A stretch of 64,000 nt of DNA from Tethya wilhelma (GCA_964030475.1 CAXIPT010000001.1:10659593-10723592); one strand, 5' to 3'; shown: positions 12,191 to 26,800, counted from the stretch's first letter. Notes: generated from the sequence alone by a model not told the origin. A program made the numbers and translations.

Positions 12191-13292
12191 ATGATGCCAA
12201 CTACAGTTGAGGCGAGAAGTCCACCCATGGAAAGAAGAAACTCAACATTTTCCTACTCGACTGACATGGACCGATTTCGGTCTTCAGTTATATCTCGATC
12301 TACGGAACACATCAGAACCGAGTCCATTGATTCTGGGATTGGAAGCCCAGTTGCTTTTGCAGCACCTGGAATAGCTGTTGCCATGAAAAGGGTAGGTGCA
12401 TGCATGTACGTAAAGCATCACTGTCTTATAACTACTTTTGTGCATGTGTTATAAATTATATGGTTGTGTATGCTGTAGTGTTATAGTGCATATTTATTTG
12501 ACTATACAGTGTGGATCAGATTCATTGAAGAGATCGAGAAGAGAGTCCAGTCCTTTCAATATTGGGTAAATCTAGTTCACTTGCATATTATTTTTCCTAT
12601 GATTAACTTACAATGTAGTTTTTTAATACTAATTTTACATTTTTCCTTGTAGAGAACAAACACAGCTACTTGTACAAAAGATGATGGTACTAGAACAGAA
12701 GCTAAAATCAATGGATACTCAATTGAAACATGTAAGTATTAAGACTGTAATAATGTATCAGGAATAGGTACTGCATGCTGTAAATTTCTGCTGCATGGGC
12801 CATCACTTCCTTATACCTGGCTGGCCTTATAGCCATGCACATACCTTGGCATATAGAGGCTGCAAGTCTTTCTATCAGGTTATTACATACAACCATATAT
12901 AACTGCAGTACAGTAGATGATATTGGATGTCAGCTTGCCAAACTGTGGTTTTTCAATACAATGTCATAATTATTGCAAATACTTACATGTTTTTATTGTT
13001 TTTTTCTTTAAAGGAACAAGTGCAAAGATTAACCCTGGAGGCTAAAGTTTTAAAATTAGAAGAAGAAAATGAAAGATTAAAAGGAACACGAGTCAAAGCC
13101 GGTCAACAACTTCAAGAATTTGCCGATAAATTTTATGCAGCAACAGAAGCAATAAACTTTTCAACATCCCCAATTCCATCACCTCATCCTAGTGTGGCTG
13201 AACTGAGATCAAGGTCAAGAACTAACTCCATATCATCAAGCAGTGGTAGTCTAACATCGAGAGGTTCAAGGCTAAGTGCTATTTCATTCTAA
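12191..13292 (+). CDS. Small Ser-rich coiled-coil protein with DSGIGS motif
   Basis: Four exons: 12191-12391, 12510-12565, 12653-12731 and 13014-13292 (TAA), giving about 205 residues. Two ATGs in tandem (12191, 12194) are possible starts. The N-terminal third is Ser/Arg-rich and contains SIDSGIGSP, matching the DSGxxS phosphodegron form. A basic stretch (KRSRRESS) follows. A heptad-type coiled coil runs from about residue 88 to 135 (LLVQKMMVLEQKLKSMDTQL, then LTLEAKVLKLEEENERLK). The C-terminal tail is a Ser/Arg low-complexity segment. I do not recognise the family. The basic stretch before a leucine-rich coil is only loosely bZIP-like and lacks the conserved Asn/Arg core. Confidence 0.75.
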
Positions 13293-13585
13293 CACTGCAC
13301 GCACACTACTTTACACTCATCACCACTCCCCAGACTCTGGTTTGTTTGTATTACATATGTGTTTATCTTTTTTTTTGTTGTTTATTTCATGTTCATCTTT
13401 TGTTCGTGTGGGTGCATATTGCAGGTGCTAATACTGCTCATTTTATTTAATATTATCAAAAAACAGTTTCATTATCACTCACATACAAGTTAAAAATGTA
13501 CGTGGTGAGTCTTGACTAAAATTAGTTTTATTGAGACATTAAAATCTTATGGAGTTATTAACAACAGCTATATTAGATGTGCTAG
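13293..13585. other. Convergent 3' flank
   Basis: The gap between the coiled-coil gene stop and the PSME4 stop is AT-rich with poly-T runs. It presumably holds both 3' UTRs. No other gene is seen. Confidence 0.6.
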
Positions 13586-14916
13586 CTAAGCATAATAGGA
13601 TGGTGAAACAAGCAAGTCAGTCAAAACCGCCAACTGGTCATCAGTGAATTTTTGTTTATGTATACTCCAGCTGTCATGATGAGTGCGACGAAACTCTGAC
13701 ATTGCCATCTTCACTGTGCCCTGTTGATGTAGTGTATTGTAAAATGTCAGGAAAACATGGATAGAAATAATATACATACACCACATTAGTGAATCATGTT
13801 ATGCAACCCTGACATATGTGCAAGTGTTTGCATACACACAATGGTGACACTCAGCAAATATTGCATGTGTCAAAATGTCATGCACCAAGAGTGTGACTTG
13901 AAGCCACCTAATGATACCCTTAGGGTACATTCCTCAGCCCACATGTTCCATGCAGGAAGCAGTATAATACACTGAGGCAAAAGAGAGTGATTTCCAGGGA
14001 ACCACATGATTGGTGCAAATCTTTATCAAAAATGTGCACAGCCACAATATTTGACAGGAAGAATGGGGAAATGTTCCTGTAGCAGGCAAACAGAACTACT
14101 CAGCATCTGATATGAGTATCTTAGTATTGAAAATACATCCTGATAAATATTTTGACAGAAAGCTTTTGAAACAGCTATCTTTTCCTTCCCTTTTACACAA
14201 CTCAAGGGAGAGTGAAACCAAAACAACACCATTAATACTTGGCTATTACAAACAGTGTTGTGTTTGTGCACAAGAATAGCAACATTAGAATTTGGAGAGG
14301 AAGCAGAACCATAATACTAATGGTAATAATTGGCACGGGTTTCTTTCATACTAAAATAGAAGTTCATGATCACATGAGTCAAACAAACAACATATTTATG
14401 TACATCTATAGTGTAAACATGACTGAAACCTTAGCTGACTAATGTGCCATTGGGTTCCTTCAGACTGACCAGGCAAATACCAGACTTTAATATCACTACT
14501 TCATGACCATAGACTACTCAAGGATAAAAAGAAGCTCAAAGACCAACAGAGGCTGGGCATATCAAGAACTGTACACTAAAAGGGGAGAAATGACTACTTT
14601 CAGACATGTGGGCACTTGTTTTTCCACAGAAAAGTACTCAGGATGTGGTTGCAGGCAAAAACATTAGCTGTGATCTAAAAGAAAGCTTGCCTATTTATGG
14701 TGAACAGAACCAACACCCAGACAACAACCATAGCTTCAGCCAACAGGAATTAAAACAAGCCAAGGCCGTTGACCAAGTACTACAGGACAAGAGTAGTAAT
14801 CCTACAGTCCACATTCAACACACTGTCATTGAACTGACTCTCTCTCTCTCTCTCAAAGAAACTTAGTAAAAACTCTGTCTCTACATCTGATTAGAGCATG
14901 ACTGTGTGTGTCTGTC

Positions 14917-14970
<54 letters not shown>

Positions 14971-15182
14971 TGTATGAGTGACAGTCCAACTAGTATACTA
15001 TATAGTACAATTATTTATTATTATTATATTGAACTCTTGTATGCTAGTGTGCTGAGTTAGCATAGGTGTTATGTGTAGTACACTAGTTGGGGATAGACTC
15101 TACCATCAATAGCTAGAGCAACTTCTTCAGAGGTCTACCATAATTAGGTCAGACTTGATGTAGTGAGTGCCTAAAATCACAT

Positions 15183-15222
<40 letters not shown>

Positions 15223-18200
15223 ATGCATGGAGCATTTATGTACACAGAAGCATCTGTGCTCTAGACACATAGCTAACAGTAATTGTTTGCGAAAATCACA
15301 GACCTACCCATTCACCAGGCTTCAGGCAGTGGGTGTATAATTATGTAATTCAAAAAAGGCCAATACTTATATACACATGCAATAATCTTGGTATAATCTG
15401 TAATCGATAAGATCATAGTTCACAATGGTATGTACATTCTGGAATCTCCATAACAACTTAACAAACAAGAATGAATCAAGAGCACATCATCTCAATTTGC
15501 TCAATTTCCTTCACTGTAAACAACTCATCAACTACTTCGTGACAAAGACGTCATCGAAGGAATGATTGAATTCTTAACCATTGAGACATCACAATAGTGT
15601 GTGTGCCCCATGCTACCATGTAGATGCATGTGACAGGCTCTTGAGAATCATAAGCTATTGAGAACTGATCTACCAGCATACTTGTAAATTGGTTCCTGAA
15701 ATAGAATCCAGACTATGCTTCATACAACACTGTGCAATGTCAAAGGAAGCATCATACAATGTAGATATACACATGCAGCAAGGAACCTAACAAGGGGTGA
15801 TGTAGGAAACTGAAGCAGGATATGGCAACCAGGGTTTAATCTACAAGGGATCAAGCAAAGACGAAGTAGGTTCTAACAGGAGCACCTCCCCCTCTCCAAG
15901 GCCATGCAGTACAATAACACACACATTTCTGTTGAGGGCCAATAGATCTCAGTCAAAATACAGACTCAAAAGAGGTAGTGTTGTTGTCCTAGTGATACAA
16001 CAAAGGACAATTAAGACACCTGGTTAGATACCAGGAAAAGTGTAACAATACTAATGACAGCACACAGAATCCTTCTCACATCAAAGGCTAATCTCATAAT
16101 CCAGTATCACTGCATGCGTATTAATAGGAATCCAAGCTCTTTAGTATAATGTGGAAAGGTATGTGAACTGTATCACTATTCACAATGATGTGCATGCATA
16201 AACAACACCCAGCCTACGTGTGCATGTAACCGTATACTGCACTAGAGCACACGGACCCTACAGAACAGTCCACTGGATACATTTCAGCAGTGTAAATCAA
16301 TCCCATAGACTGACATGTAATACTGACGTTCAGTTCCACAGCTTGGCCCAAAGGTAGGCTCAAAATATATAAGCATGTATTACCTGTATTGGGGCAGGGT
16401 CATGGAGATGCAAGGCCATCTCATCCAGTACTTCTGGTAACCACTCTGGTACAGTGTAAGGGCATGACTCCACCAAAGCAGCAAGTCCAAGAACTCCAGA
16501 ATGACGTCTCATGAGAGAAGCTATATGAAATGCATGACCAGTTACATTCTATGCACTCAACAGTAACAGGTTACAGAGGGGTGGAGGTGCTCAAAGAGCA
16601 TGCTAGGTCTCAGGAGAGAGACTGATGCAAATGCATGCTGTGGGTACTAGCAGTAGGAGGATGCACTGACTCCCACAGAGGGTTGAGGGAGTGTGCCACT
16701 ACAAGAGAGGCACACTACCACTGCCACAATAGTGGTCACACTCGAGCAAAGCATGGCTTCATCAATCAACGTCCTGGGAGTTACCACAGCAACAAACAGA
16801 CTCCCACATTCCTCACATACCTTCATATCCAGCTCCATGCTGTGCAGCTACACTTCTCTTGGGGAGTTTACACCTTGAGTTTTGCTTGAAGAGTTCCTGG
16901 TACCGACCAAAGGAATGCAAATTGTATGTAAATATTTGTTGATTTGACAGCAGAATGTGAAGTAGGCACTACTACTAAGAAGAAGTAATGAAGTGTTTCA
17001 AAAGATATTGTCAAACATGATACTCGTCACTTTAGCACTTATAACATTATTACTACCATATAGTTACCACTTGTTAGTAAACAACTAGTTAATGAAAGTA
17101 AGGCAAAACAGCAAGGTGGCATAACCTTGGAACACTGCCAGAGCATCACCATACAAACCAAACAATAAACCCATTCACTATCCTCTGAGGTAGTGAAAAA
17201 TATATATTCTGCTAATTTTAAATATGAAACAGTACATTAATTTATTATGAAACATCAGTTATGGTTTACCTTGAGCTTGCTAATACAATTTATGTAGCCA
17301 CATCTTACTAGTCCACTGAGGGTGGATGCTGCCAGTTTTCTAACCTGAACAAGAAAACAAGGATGGTTACCACATTACTTTGAGCTGGTTAGTCATGAAA
17401 TTACCTAGGACCCTACATCAGGAAAAACGGACACAAAGTTTACACCCCAAGAAACTAAGGTTTCTATGGTGGCTAACTTCAAATACAATTTAGTTCCCCC
17501 AGAGCATATGTATGTAATCCAGCACACCAGTGAGTTGCTTTATCTAATCACACTGGAAATGCTGTTTCCAAGACCACAAAACAAAAAGGTTGTGAGGTTG
17601 GCCTCATTTACAAGGCTAGTAAGAACTAGAATGGGACCTTGCTACATGTGCAAGCACTTGTTAGATATGAACTGAACATATCACAGTAAGATGACACGTC
17701 TCTGATGTGCACCTGTGGGAGTCAGTAGTTGAGAGAACACAGCAACCAAAATAATTGATACATACCTTTTGTATTCACCATACCAATTCAACTAGTACAA
17801 TATTATAATAGTATCATCTATGACCATGATACACAGTGCACTTTTACCTCCATTTGTGAGTCTTCCATCAGTTGAAGTAGGAGATCAGCAATTTCATCAG
17901 AGAGAGACAGAAAGAAGAACAAGTTCTTAAAAACTATCACCTGTACATGACGTGGCATCATAAAACCTGTACACTACGTGCACTGCAGACATTCACATTA
18001 GTAGTTGCTACCTGCAGCATTTTCAAGACGTGTACTTTGACCTTCCAAAGACCAGAATCAATCGCCTACAACATTTCAAAGAAAGCAGTAAACTGAGGAC
18101 AACACACATTGCGATCTTAAGTTACCTCTTTCAGACTGTCCACAGCAACAGGAGCATTGGAGGATGAGAGCTCAGTATGAGCTAGTTGAGCACACATCTG

Positions 18201-21200
18201 CAAATGAGGTTGTGTTCATATACTACCACTTTATAAAAGATTCGGATCATTACATTAAAGTGTACACAATTACGTCCACTCACCTTCTTCACCAGCAAGC
18301 CCACCTCATCATCGTCCTCCACAGTGATCAGAGGAAGCAGCTATAGTATTAGAAATAATAACATGTAAACATATACCCAAATGGGACAGTATGTACATGT
18401 GTACTGCACCTTAGGCAGGAGTTTGAAAAATTCAAGCTCTGAGTGCTGATANCAGGTAGGTCATGCTCCTGATGGCTATCTGCTTACAAACATAAAATAT
18501 GTTTACATCAACTCTAAAACAACACTTTATGTCAACTGACCTTCCTGATAGCCAGAGAGTCATGAGTGAGGTAGTTTACCATGAGCCTAGTGCCATCAAG
18601 AGGCATAGGGAAATCATGACGAATCAACATCAGTAGAAACTGTACAGCCATTTGAGAGTGGCGCCATTGTCTAGCGTATTAGTATAAGGAGGTTCAACAT
18701 GAAGATATTGAAACAGTAAAAGTGTCAACGTACAGCTTTTCTTGTTCAACCATGTGTACCAGAGTAGAAACAAGCTCTGTGTAGTTACTGAAACCAGAAT
18801 ACAATCAACACAAAATACAATATGGTTTAAAATTTGAAAGAATCTATAAAAATTTGCCATGTATGTCATGTGCATAATTTCGTGACACACACAAAACATA
18901 CCAGATGGAGTCCTGATTGCATCTTTCTGTTCTTTGTTTCCCCTCCAATTTCTCAGTCTCTGAGAGTGCAGTGTGCAACATAGCAGCAGAATGAACGCAG
19001 TCTTCGGTTACCTTTAAAAACACAAACACATGTATGTTTTATACATGGAAGGTAGACAATCCAGCATCTGTGAAAATCATAATGTTCATTTGTGTATCAT
19101 AGCTCACTTCAAACTTCAAAGAGAAGTACTCATACTTTCCCAGAATAGTCTTCACCAGTTTATTCATGAGATTGAGTACAGAAGGTTTCTCAGAATGATC
19201 AGCCTGTTACAAGGAGTCACATCTGGTAAATGTTGGAAGCTAGATACTAAGAGTGGGAGCCCCTATACCTTTACAATCACAGGGAGGGTGTCCTTCATAC
19301 ACTTCCAGTCATGAACAAAGACACTGGTCATCGGAGAAAGAAGAATAACATGGAGTGCACCCTGCAATAACCACAACATCATGGGGTATTCTTGGTGGAT
19401 GACACACACCATACCTTGAAGTGTTCATGAGAGACTGCCTCATTGTTCTCTAGTAAAGGATAGACTTCTGGTAACAATGTACGCCCAGCATATAGGTAGG
19501 TATCCATTGTAGAAATTAAAGCAGATTGTGCTTTGATTCGAACCTATTCAACAACACCTTGTCACAGTATAAGCCACACACAAGACTATAATCTGTACCT
19601 CGGCATAGGCAGACACAGACATCTTGAACAGGTCCTTCATCAGAGTATGGTGAAGAGGGGTGAGCACTGACATGCTGCGCTCAAGAAGTCGAAGCTACAA
19701 TTGTAAAGAATCAATCTTATGAATTCATGGGAACTTTGATGTGCACGCAGCTCTGCAGTGGTTTTGGACTACTAACCTCATGTTGAAGGTGAATTCTTGC
19801 AATGGTCATAGCTCTCACATGGTGCTTCTTGCCACGTAACTGAAAGAGACATTACAATACCCTTCATAAGTTGCTTTAAGTATAGAACATGTTGCCTAGT
19901 AACCACTGAGGAGGATCTAGTGTAATGAAGTACACATACCCTGTCTTCCAGAGCCAATTTTGAGTGCTTGTATGCTTTCCACCTAGGTATTTACAACAAT
20001 AAGCAACAAGTGGAATAGGACATGTGTTGCGGGAAAATGTGCCATATTACTTACTTGCCATCAAGCTCAGCTTTTGTAGCACCAAAATTAATAAGCAGAG
20101 CCCTAATAATCTGCAATAGCTCAGTGTATAATAGTGTATTACAATAGTGCACAGAAACATACCTCAACCAATGAGAACATGCTTTTAGTGTCATCTTCAC
20201 AAGCGTCAAGGATAAACTCTGAGGTGAATGAAAACATATCAAGAAATGCTACCACTAAATTAAATTTAGCCATACCAGTGAGCTCATGGATAAAGGTGGC
20301 AAGGTTGTATCTGCTGAACTCTTCTGGTGGCTGCTTGGCTACAATACGTAGTAACAATTTCAACAGCTTGTTTCATCATGAGATCTGAAGACTTAACTTA
20401 CAATTTTTTGTGACAATATACTGCTCTCTCTTCATGCTCACAACACTGGTAGGACTGGAAACATTTACAAGGACATTACTCACTGTGGACCCTCATTGGA
20501 CATCAGCTTCTGAGAGAACTAGACTTACCACCCTTCTACTTGCTCTCCAGTCCACATGGGAAGGTAGTATGCAGCTCCCAAAATGATGTACATCACTAGT
20601 TTCAAACTCTGTTGCAAACTTTCTCTGCCAAGTGTAAACACCACAGTCTATAATAGTACACACAATATTATGTGTTGAGGATACCTGTCCATAGCTGTTC
20701 CCTTCATAAAGTTCCGGAGTCGGTCTATTTCAGGCTGAAGGAACTCCAAGAGAAGCCTGTCAGCCAACAGCAACTCATGCTCACTGGGGATATGCCACTT
20801 CAAACCAAGATTGTGAATGTCAGCTGGCATGGCCCAGTCCTACAGTGGGGATGACAAAATTAAACAAGTCAATAGAAATGTTTGCAATGCAAGCTTACTC
20901 TTATGTAGAGGTGTTCAGATGGAGACTTGCTGAAATCACCAGGAATACTCCGAGATTCAAAAGGGTATGTCATTGTTAGACAGTGTAGACTATTGCACAA
21001 TGCCTAGAGTAGGGACAGACATTCCAGGGATAAAGACCTTGACTATAAGTCATGTTTTAAGATAGCAGTTACCTTTGCAGCACTGAGAGAAGCAGGCTTG
21101 GACTTAAGATGAACACACTTCTTAAGACAAGCAATCAAATCTTCAGAGTAAGGGATAATGGCAGTACCAAAGCCATGCAGTATCTGTAACCCAACAACAA

Positions 21201-24200
21201 TTAGGACTCAACCAATGAAGACAACAAGAAACATAGCAACAGACCTGTGACAGCAACTGGATACACCACACAAGGTCATTGTCAGGATGCTCTGCTTCAC
21301 ATTGATCAGGGTCTACACAACAGTACACAACATCATATGAATTTATCCTCATAATAATTATGTTTGAAGTTACCTTGCAGTACACGTTCAATGGTTTGAA
21401 TACAGTGAGGGACAAACAGTTTTAAGGTAGAAATAGCATCAACCTGGAGAATGTTGTATGCACTATCACACATATTTTCAATATAATACCAATGTATTAT
21501 TGAAAACTACTCATTGGTATAATACTTATGGTGTTCAAAGCTAGAAAATTTGACACACATCATATCAGTAATCCACGAACATGTACATGTATACTAAAAC
21601 ACTTCCCACTATGTTGGGACTCTTGACATTACAGGTAAGTTATTATCATTAACAAGCTACATACTATATGTACACATACAAATTACAGAATTGCACCTTA
21701 GCAGCAGCTGCACACATGTCTGAGCACATCCGACCAGCAACTTCAGACTCAAAGACATGTGAAGTAGCAAACCGATAGAGTTTGTCCAGAGCAACCTAGA
21801 TGTATCCACAATGATTGTTGGTATTAGAGGGGTAAGTTGCGCCATGCACTACATGCACTGTAAGACGACCTCCTACCTTGAAGAGCTCAGGGGAGCACTG
21901 TGCCAGGACAGTGTGCACAGTACCTGCTATTCCCATGCCCATGATGGACTCGTGATTGGTCCTGCTGACGGCCGACACTATCCGGTCCATGGCAGTGACT
22001 TGTTCCAGGCGAGTGTGCTCAACAAGGGCAAAGCACCTGGAAAGATCCAAGAAATTTACATAGAAGAGCACAAAAACATTGTACACTCTTTTTGAAATGA
22101 AGCTTAAGCTTGGAAGGATATAGGTAAGGAATTAGTGATGATTGAAATGGCAGAGTGGATCTGCCGCTCTATATTGACTGAGATAGTGGCATTTCAATAA
22201 CTACAACTGTGGCTCTTTTATTTCTGACTCACCTGTCAAGAAATTGCAGGATAAAGTCCTCAAACTGACTAGTGAGGGAACACAGCTCAGCCTCCTCCTG
22301 CACAGTGTTGACAACAACCATTAGAAAGCATGCAAGTCCTTAATTCAATAGTCCTCACTTCAGACAAAGAAGCATTGTCAGTAGAGACACTGCAGTCTAT
22401 AAGAGGGACCAGTGATATAAGAGAGGATATCAGTAATCCAGATATCTATAAACCAATTAGAGAGAAAACAAGACAAATAATTAGGTTGAGACTAAATTCA
22501 TTACTGAATGAGCAGACACACAGGTTTGACATGGGTGGTATCCAAATAACACAACACTCAGACTATACCTACTACTCTACACACTCCCCCTAACTGGTTG
22601 GACATGTATTATATTCATCTTAGACACTGTCTACTTACAAACCATAATTATTTTACTGTATCATTTATTTAGTTATGGCTGGAACTACATAGCTAAAAAT
22701 GTGGAAAGTCAATAGCTAAGCTTTCCATGAGGACAGAGCCATATGCAACCTGAAGTTATAGTGGATTTCAATTTTGCTAAGCGATCCACAAAAATCTAAA
22801 ATCCACAAATTCTACTGCTGGTATGTAACTAGACAATCACTAGAAGAGTTAAGACAGCCTAGAGAGACAGAAATCAGGCTTTAACCAGAAGCCTAAGAAT
22901 TGGCATTGCTTTACTAGTTCCTGCCACAGCTAATACAACAAACCAGTGTCTTCCTGAAGTCATTAGGATCTATTCCAGGTAGAGCAAGGGTGAGGAGTGA
23001 AAACAGGTGCTTCTTCCCCTCAGGATACCTGGAAACAAACAAACCAAGCGTAAAAAATCAATACGTTCTTCACACCACACCTACCTTCCTTCTCCTCCAC
23101 TCAAGAGTGTCCTGCTTACAGTGGTGACACACTGAAGAGTAGCAGTCAATTGGTGGGGCTCAGTCAGAGTCTCTAGTGCAGTGTATGTGCTGTGTGAAGC
23201 AGAACACCCAAGAGAATTAACAATCTTAGACAGAGTTGGTAATTTTGTTGTCTTGACCACAGTACACTATTGGGTTAGATAAATCAGGAAGAGAAAACCA
23301 CCACTAACTATACCTAGTTAGTAGTCTGTGTTTAGTGCAGCACTCAGGTTTGTGGGCTGTTGCTACTAGGAAGCAGCCAGAGGAGGGTGAGGCTGCCTAG
23401 ACCAACAGACACTTACTACCCACACACAAACAACCTATGTAGCTACTATAATGGGATACTAGGTACCACAGCTTCTGGGTCCACCAGTCACAGACACACT
23501 AGTTGCTACATGCACAACCACTACCCTCTCTCTTCTGTGAATAAGGTGATGGCTGTTAGATGTATAATGATTTGAAACAGCTATAGTTTGTCACATAGCA
23601 GGTTGGTCAGATTGACCTCTAGAAATATGGGGGAAACTTAAAACTGTAACATACCGTATAGCCGGAAATATTGACGGTCAAAAAATTTGACGGTTTGCTC
23701 CACACAACGTAAAATAAAAATATTCACGAATATAAATTTGACGATTTGCACGTGCGCATAATACACTGATATACGGACCCAAAATATTGGCGGATTTAAA
23801 TTTGACAATTTGGACTTTGGACAGTCAAACCGTCAAATAAAATCCCCGTCAATATTTCCGGCTATACGGTAGTCAGTAATTTCAACACAACAATTTCCTC
23901 TTAGCACCATAGCAATATCAAAGAGAGTGGCCCCTTACAACTCAAAATATACAATGTCCAATGCAAGTGTACAGACTTGAAACATACCGTAGATCGGGAA
24001 ATTTTCGCTGCTATAAATTTCGCTTGTTTAATTTTCGCCACTTTAAAGATCACCATACGTTTTAAATTTTCGCGCGTTTAATTTTCGCCACTCGTGCATG
24101 TGGCGAAAATTTTTAACGGCAAAAATTTCCTGATCTACGGTATACATTTGCACTGTATAAGTTCTTGCTTGCCAATTATACATTGTACCTTGTGAGCAGG

Positions 24201-26309
24201 TCAGGTAGAACTACCTCAGGTCGTAGCAGTGCTAAGTTATGGAAGGTAACAGCAGCATCAAGAGTTCCAAACTTGCTGAACATAGCCATTCTCACAGCAG
24301 GAAGTAAACAATGAATAAATTCATCAATATTCTCTTCAGTTAGTTTAGCATCTTCAGGAACAGTAGAGTACCACACTGGTCTGGTATTCCTTTCTCTAAA
24401 TTGACAAGAAATTGATAGACTGAGCTGTAATACAATGCAGGGACAGTAAATATTACCTTTTCAGTCTCAAAATGAACTCAGAAGAAAGGTGTTTGAGAAA
24501 TTGAAGCAATTTTTGCTGTGTCAAAAACAATATTGGCTATTTTGTGAGCTAAACAAAAGAGGAGTTGCTTACAGTGTGCTTTCCTATGTTGGAAGGGTGA
24601 TAGTTGGACTCCACTGCAAGCATAAGATGATCAAGATGCTTTTGTCCTTCACTACGCCCTCCCTAACAATAATAATTCATTATTAAGAATGTTACATTGA
24701 GAGAATGCACCATGCACACTCAAGTGTATACATACCAGTACACTGATAATGAAGCAAGCAGCCTTTGAAGGATCAAAGCCTTCCTTAAATGTTTGAGCCA
24801 CAAGATCTTTTACACCAATAGGAAGGTTAAAACACCTCATTATTCTAGAGAATATCTGAAATAAAATATTTCAACTCTCAAACTTCCATGAGAAACACAG
24901 TGATCTAAGGACAGTACCTGAGGAAGATAAGGGTTCCAGTCAATATAGCCAATGCTGTGTCTTGCAAGACGAACAAACAGCTTAACTAGAAACTGTAAAA
25001 TTAAAGAAAACAATCACACAGCATTGGCACCAACTCCCTCTTTTTATTTCTAAAGAGGGAGGGGCTAGGAATGAGGCTAGGCAACAGCCATGTATGTGGC
25101 CTTACTTCCTCAGCAGCAGTTGGAGAGTGTATTCCCAGCCAGAGATGGGCAAACTCTTCAAACCACAATCTATATGAGCAAAAACTTTGTATTAATAAAC
25201 AATTCTTGCATGATTGAGCAAGAACAAGTATACGTGTATATACGTAAATGTACATGTCAGCATTCACCAATACAGCCCTAACTGACTTACTTAAAACCCA
25301 TCTTATGGTGTTCTTGATACAACATAGTAGGCAGGAACTCTGCAAGATAGCTAAAAGCATCCACCATGGAGAGATCAAAAGGGCACAGCAAAGGACGCCA
25401 CTCATTTAGCATCTCTTGGGTACTCTCAGGAGGGAAGTATCTGATCAGCACAGTTAGATTAGTGGCAGTACTTTATCAAAACCAAGGTTAATACACTTAA
25501 AAGACACTTACTTTCTAGCTTGGCCAATCATTACCAACACTGCATTGGTTGTTTGGCTACAAAATTAGGAATAAAATTATGTTCTACACGCATACTTAAG
25601 TTCCTATCAAATAATAGAGAACAACTAGCAACTACTACCGACTACAGAAAAGTAATTACTTGGGATAAATTTTCATTCCCAGTTGACTAAATTTTGAATG
25701 GAACACATTTTCAGCCAAGTTGTACAGTGGTTTCCAAGGCAGAGTAACATCCTTTGGGGATAAGAGTTTGTTCTTCCTAGAAAGCATAACAGTATGCCGA
25801 TAACAAACAGCCACAATAGTATCTGATGCTACAGTGGGAAACTAAAATTAGTTACTCACTTCAGTAGTTGAGCCAACAAACTCGACCAAGTATGAACCAG
25901 TGGAGATTCAAGGTTAGGAATAGTCACCAAATCATACAACAAATGTACCAAATGAATGTGATCTTTCTTTGAAAAATGATATCCATACACCCTTAGGTAA
26001 CTAAAGTGCGTGGATGAGGTAATGGTAAAAATAATATAGAGAATTGTTCATAAAATAATACAGACGTCACACAACATGGTTGAAATTATAATAGGTGTAC
26101 ATTTTAACAACCTACCTGTTAAGTCGATTGGTCCAGTAAAGTGTACCAGGCCAAAGTTCACTCTTTTGAACACTTACACTCAGGTTGATTTTGATGGTTT
26201 CAAACAATTTCTGAGCTTCCTCTTCAATACAATCATAATACGGCAATTCTTGATTGAATATCAGAGGTTTTTGAAGTCTACTTTGCTGATCAACACCAGT
26301 CCACTCCAT
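13586..26309 (-). CDS. PSME4: Proteasome activator PA200 / PSME4
   Basis: Large HEAT-repeat protein that caps the 20S proteasome in the nucleus and promotes ATP-independent degradation, including of acetylated histones. The gene runs through several dozen short exons. The start ATG at 26309 begins [13 protein letters not shown], followed by [14 protein letters not shown], close to the vertebrate start. Other recognisable exons give [14 protein letters not shown] (about 24990-24904), [19 protein letters not shown] (24180-24400), [10 protein letters not shown] (about 23190-23080), [17 protein letters not shown] (22020-21800), and [20 protein letters not shown] followed by LHDPAPIQ (from 16384). 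The last exon 13720-13586 reads [20 protein letters not shown] and ends in SYYA. The C-terminal Tyr-Tyr-Ala is the alpha-ring docking tail of PA200. The final intron is 2.7 kb. An ambiguous base at 18452 lies near an exon border. Confidence 0.92.
14902..14969. repeat. (TG)n / TCTG microsatellite
   Basis: Compound TG/TCTG run in the last intron of PSME4. Confidence 0.95.
15186..15220. repeat. (TG)n microsatellite
   Basis: Pure TG run in the last intron of PSME4. Confidence 0.95.
23652..23871. mobile_element. MITE with perfect 26-bp terminal inverted repeats
   Basis: The left arm at 23652-23677 starts TACCGTATAGCCGGAAATAT and is repeated exactly in reverse complement at 23846-23871. The element is 220 bp without coding capacity, in a PSME4 intron. 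A TA target duplication is possible at the ends. Confidence 0.85.
23985..24142. mobile_element. Second TACCGTA-type MITE
   Basis: The ends TACCGTAGATCGGGAAATTT and reverse-complemented TACCGTAGATCAGGAAATTT form a near-perfect inverted repeat. It is 158 bp, only 113 bp from the previous element and in the same PSME4 intron. It shares the TACCGTA tip and the AAATTTTCGC-type interior of the elements at 43878 and 55522. Confidence 0.8.
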
Positions 26310-26800
26310 TGTTACGACCTTGTCAGGCCTGGACCTATAGTGATGTGCATGATGACGACCACTACCATAAATTGCATAATTATTTAGGATCCTACCGGTT
26401 TCAGAACAATGGAGAAAAATTGGTAAATTATGCTCATCCAGTAACACAGTATACTAAGGGGCTATAGCTTTTGAATAGTCTATCACACTGAACAAAATAA
26501 ATTTACTATCCTACTTGAAGCTTGACTTACCGAAACCAACAACGACGCTGATTGAAGTCTACCACCTATTGATGAAGTTGTCTGTCGGTATATTCCCCTC
26601 TTTGCCACTCAAGCAGTATAACACAACTTGATCGGTTATCTGACATCAACTAGAAAACACACAGTGACACACAGCATGACAGCAGCAGTCTCTGCTGTAT
26701 ACACGATGCAGCGTTCAAAATTAATTTTTAATTTCGGTTATTTGGAGAAATGTAGGCGGGGCTCCAGAGTGACACAGCATCGGCATGCAGCGCAGCACAA
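26310..26800. promoter_or_regulatory. Head-to-head promoter of PSME4 and TTLL11-like gene
   Basis: A 491-bp divergent gap. A minus-strand donor-like GTAAGTCAAGC near 26530 suggests a non-coding 5' exon of PSME4. No TATA box is evident. Confidence 0.45.

Larger units (their letters stand above)
13721..16383 (-). other. Last intron of PSME4, repeat-rich
   Basis: This 2.7-kb intron holds two long TG microsatellites (14902-14969, 15186-15220) and a short TC run (about 14838-14853). I found no convincing coding exon in it. Confidence 0.65.
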
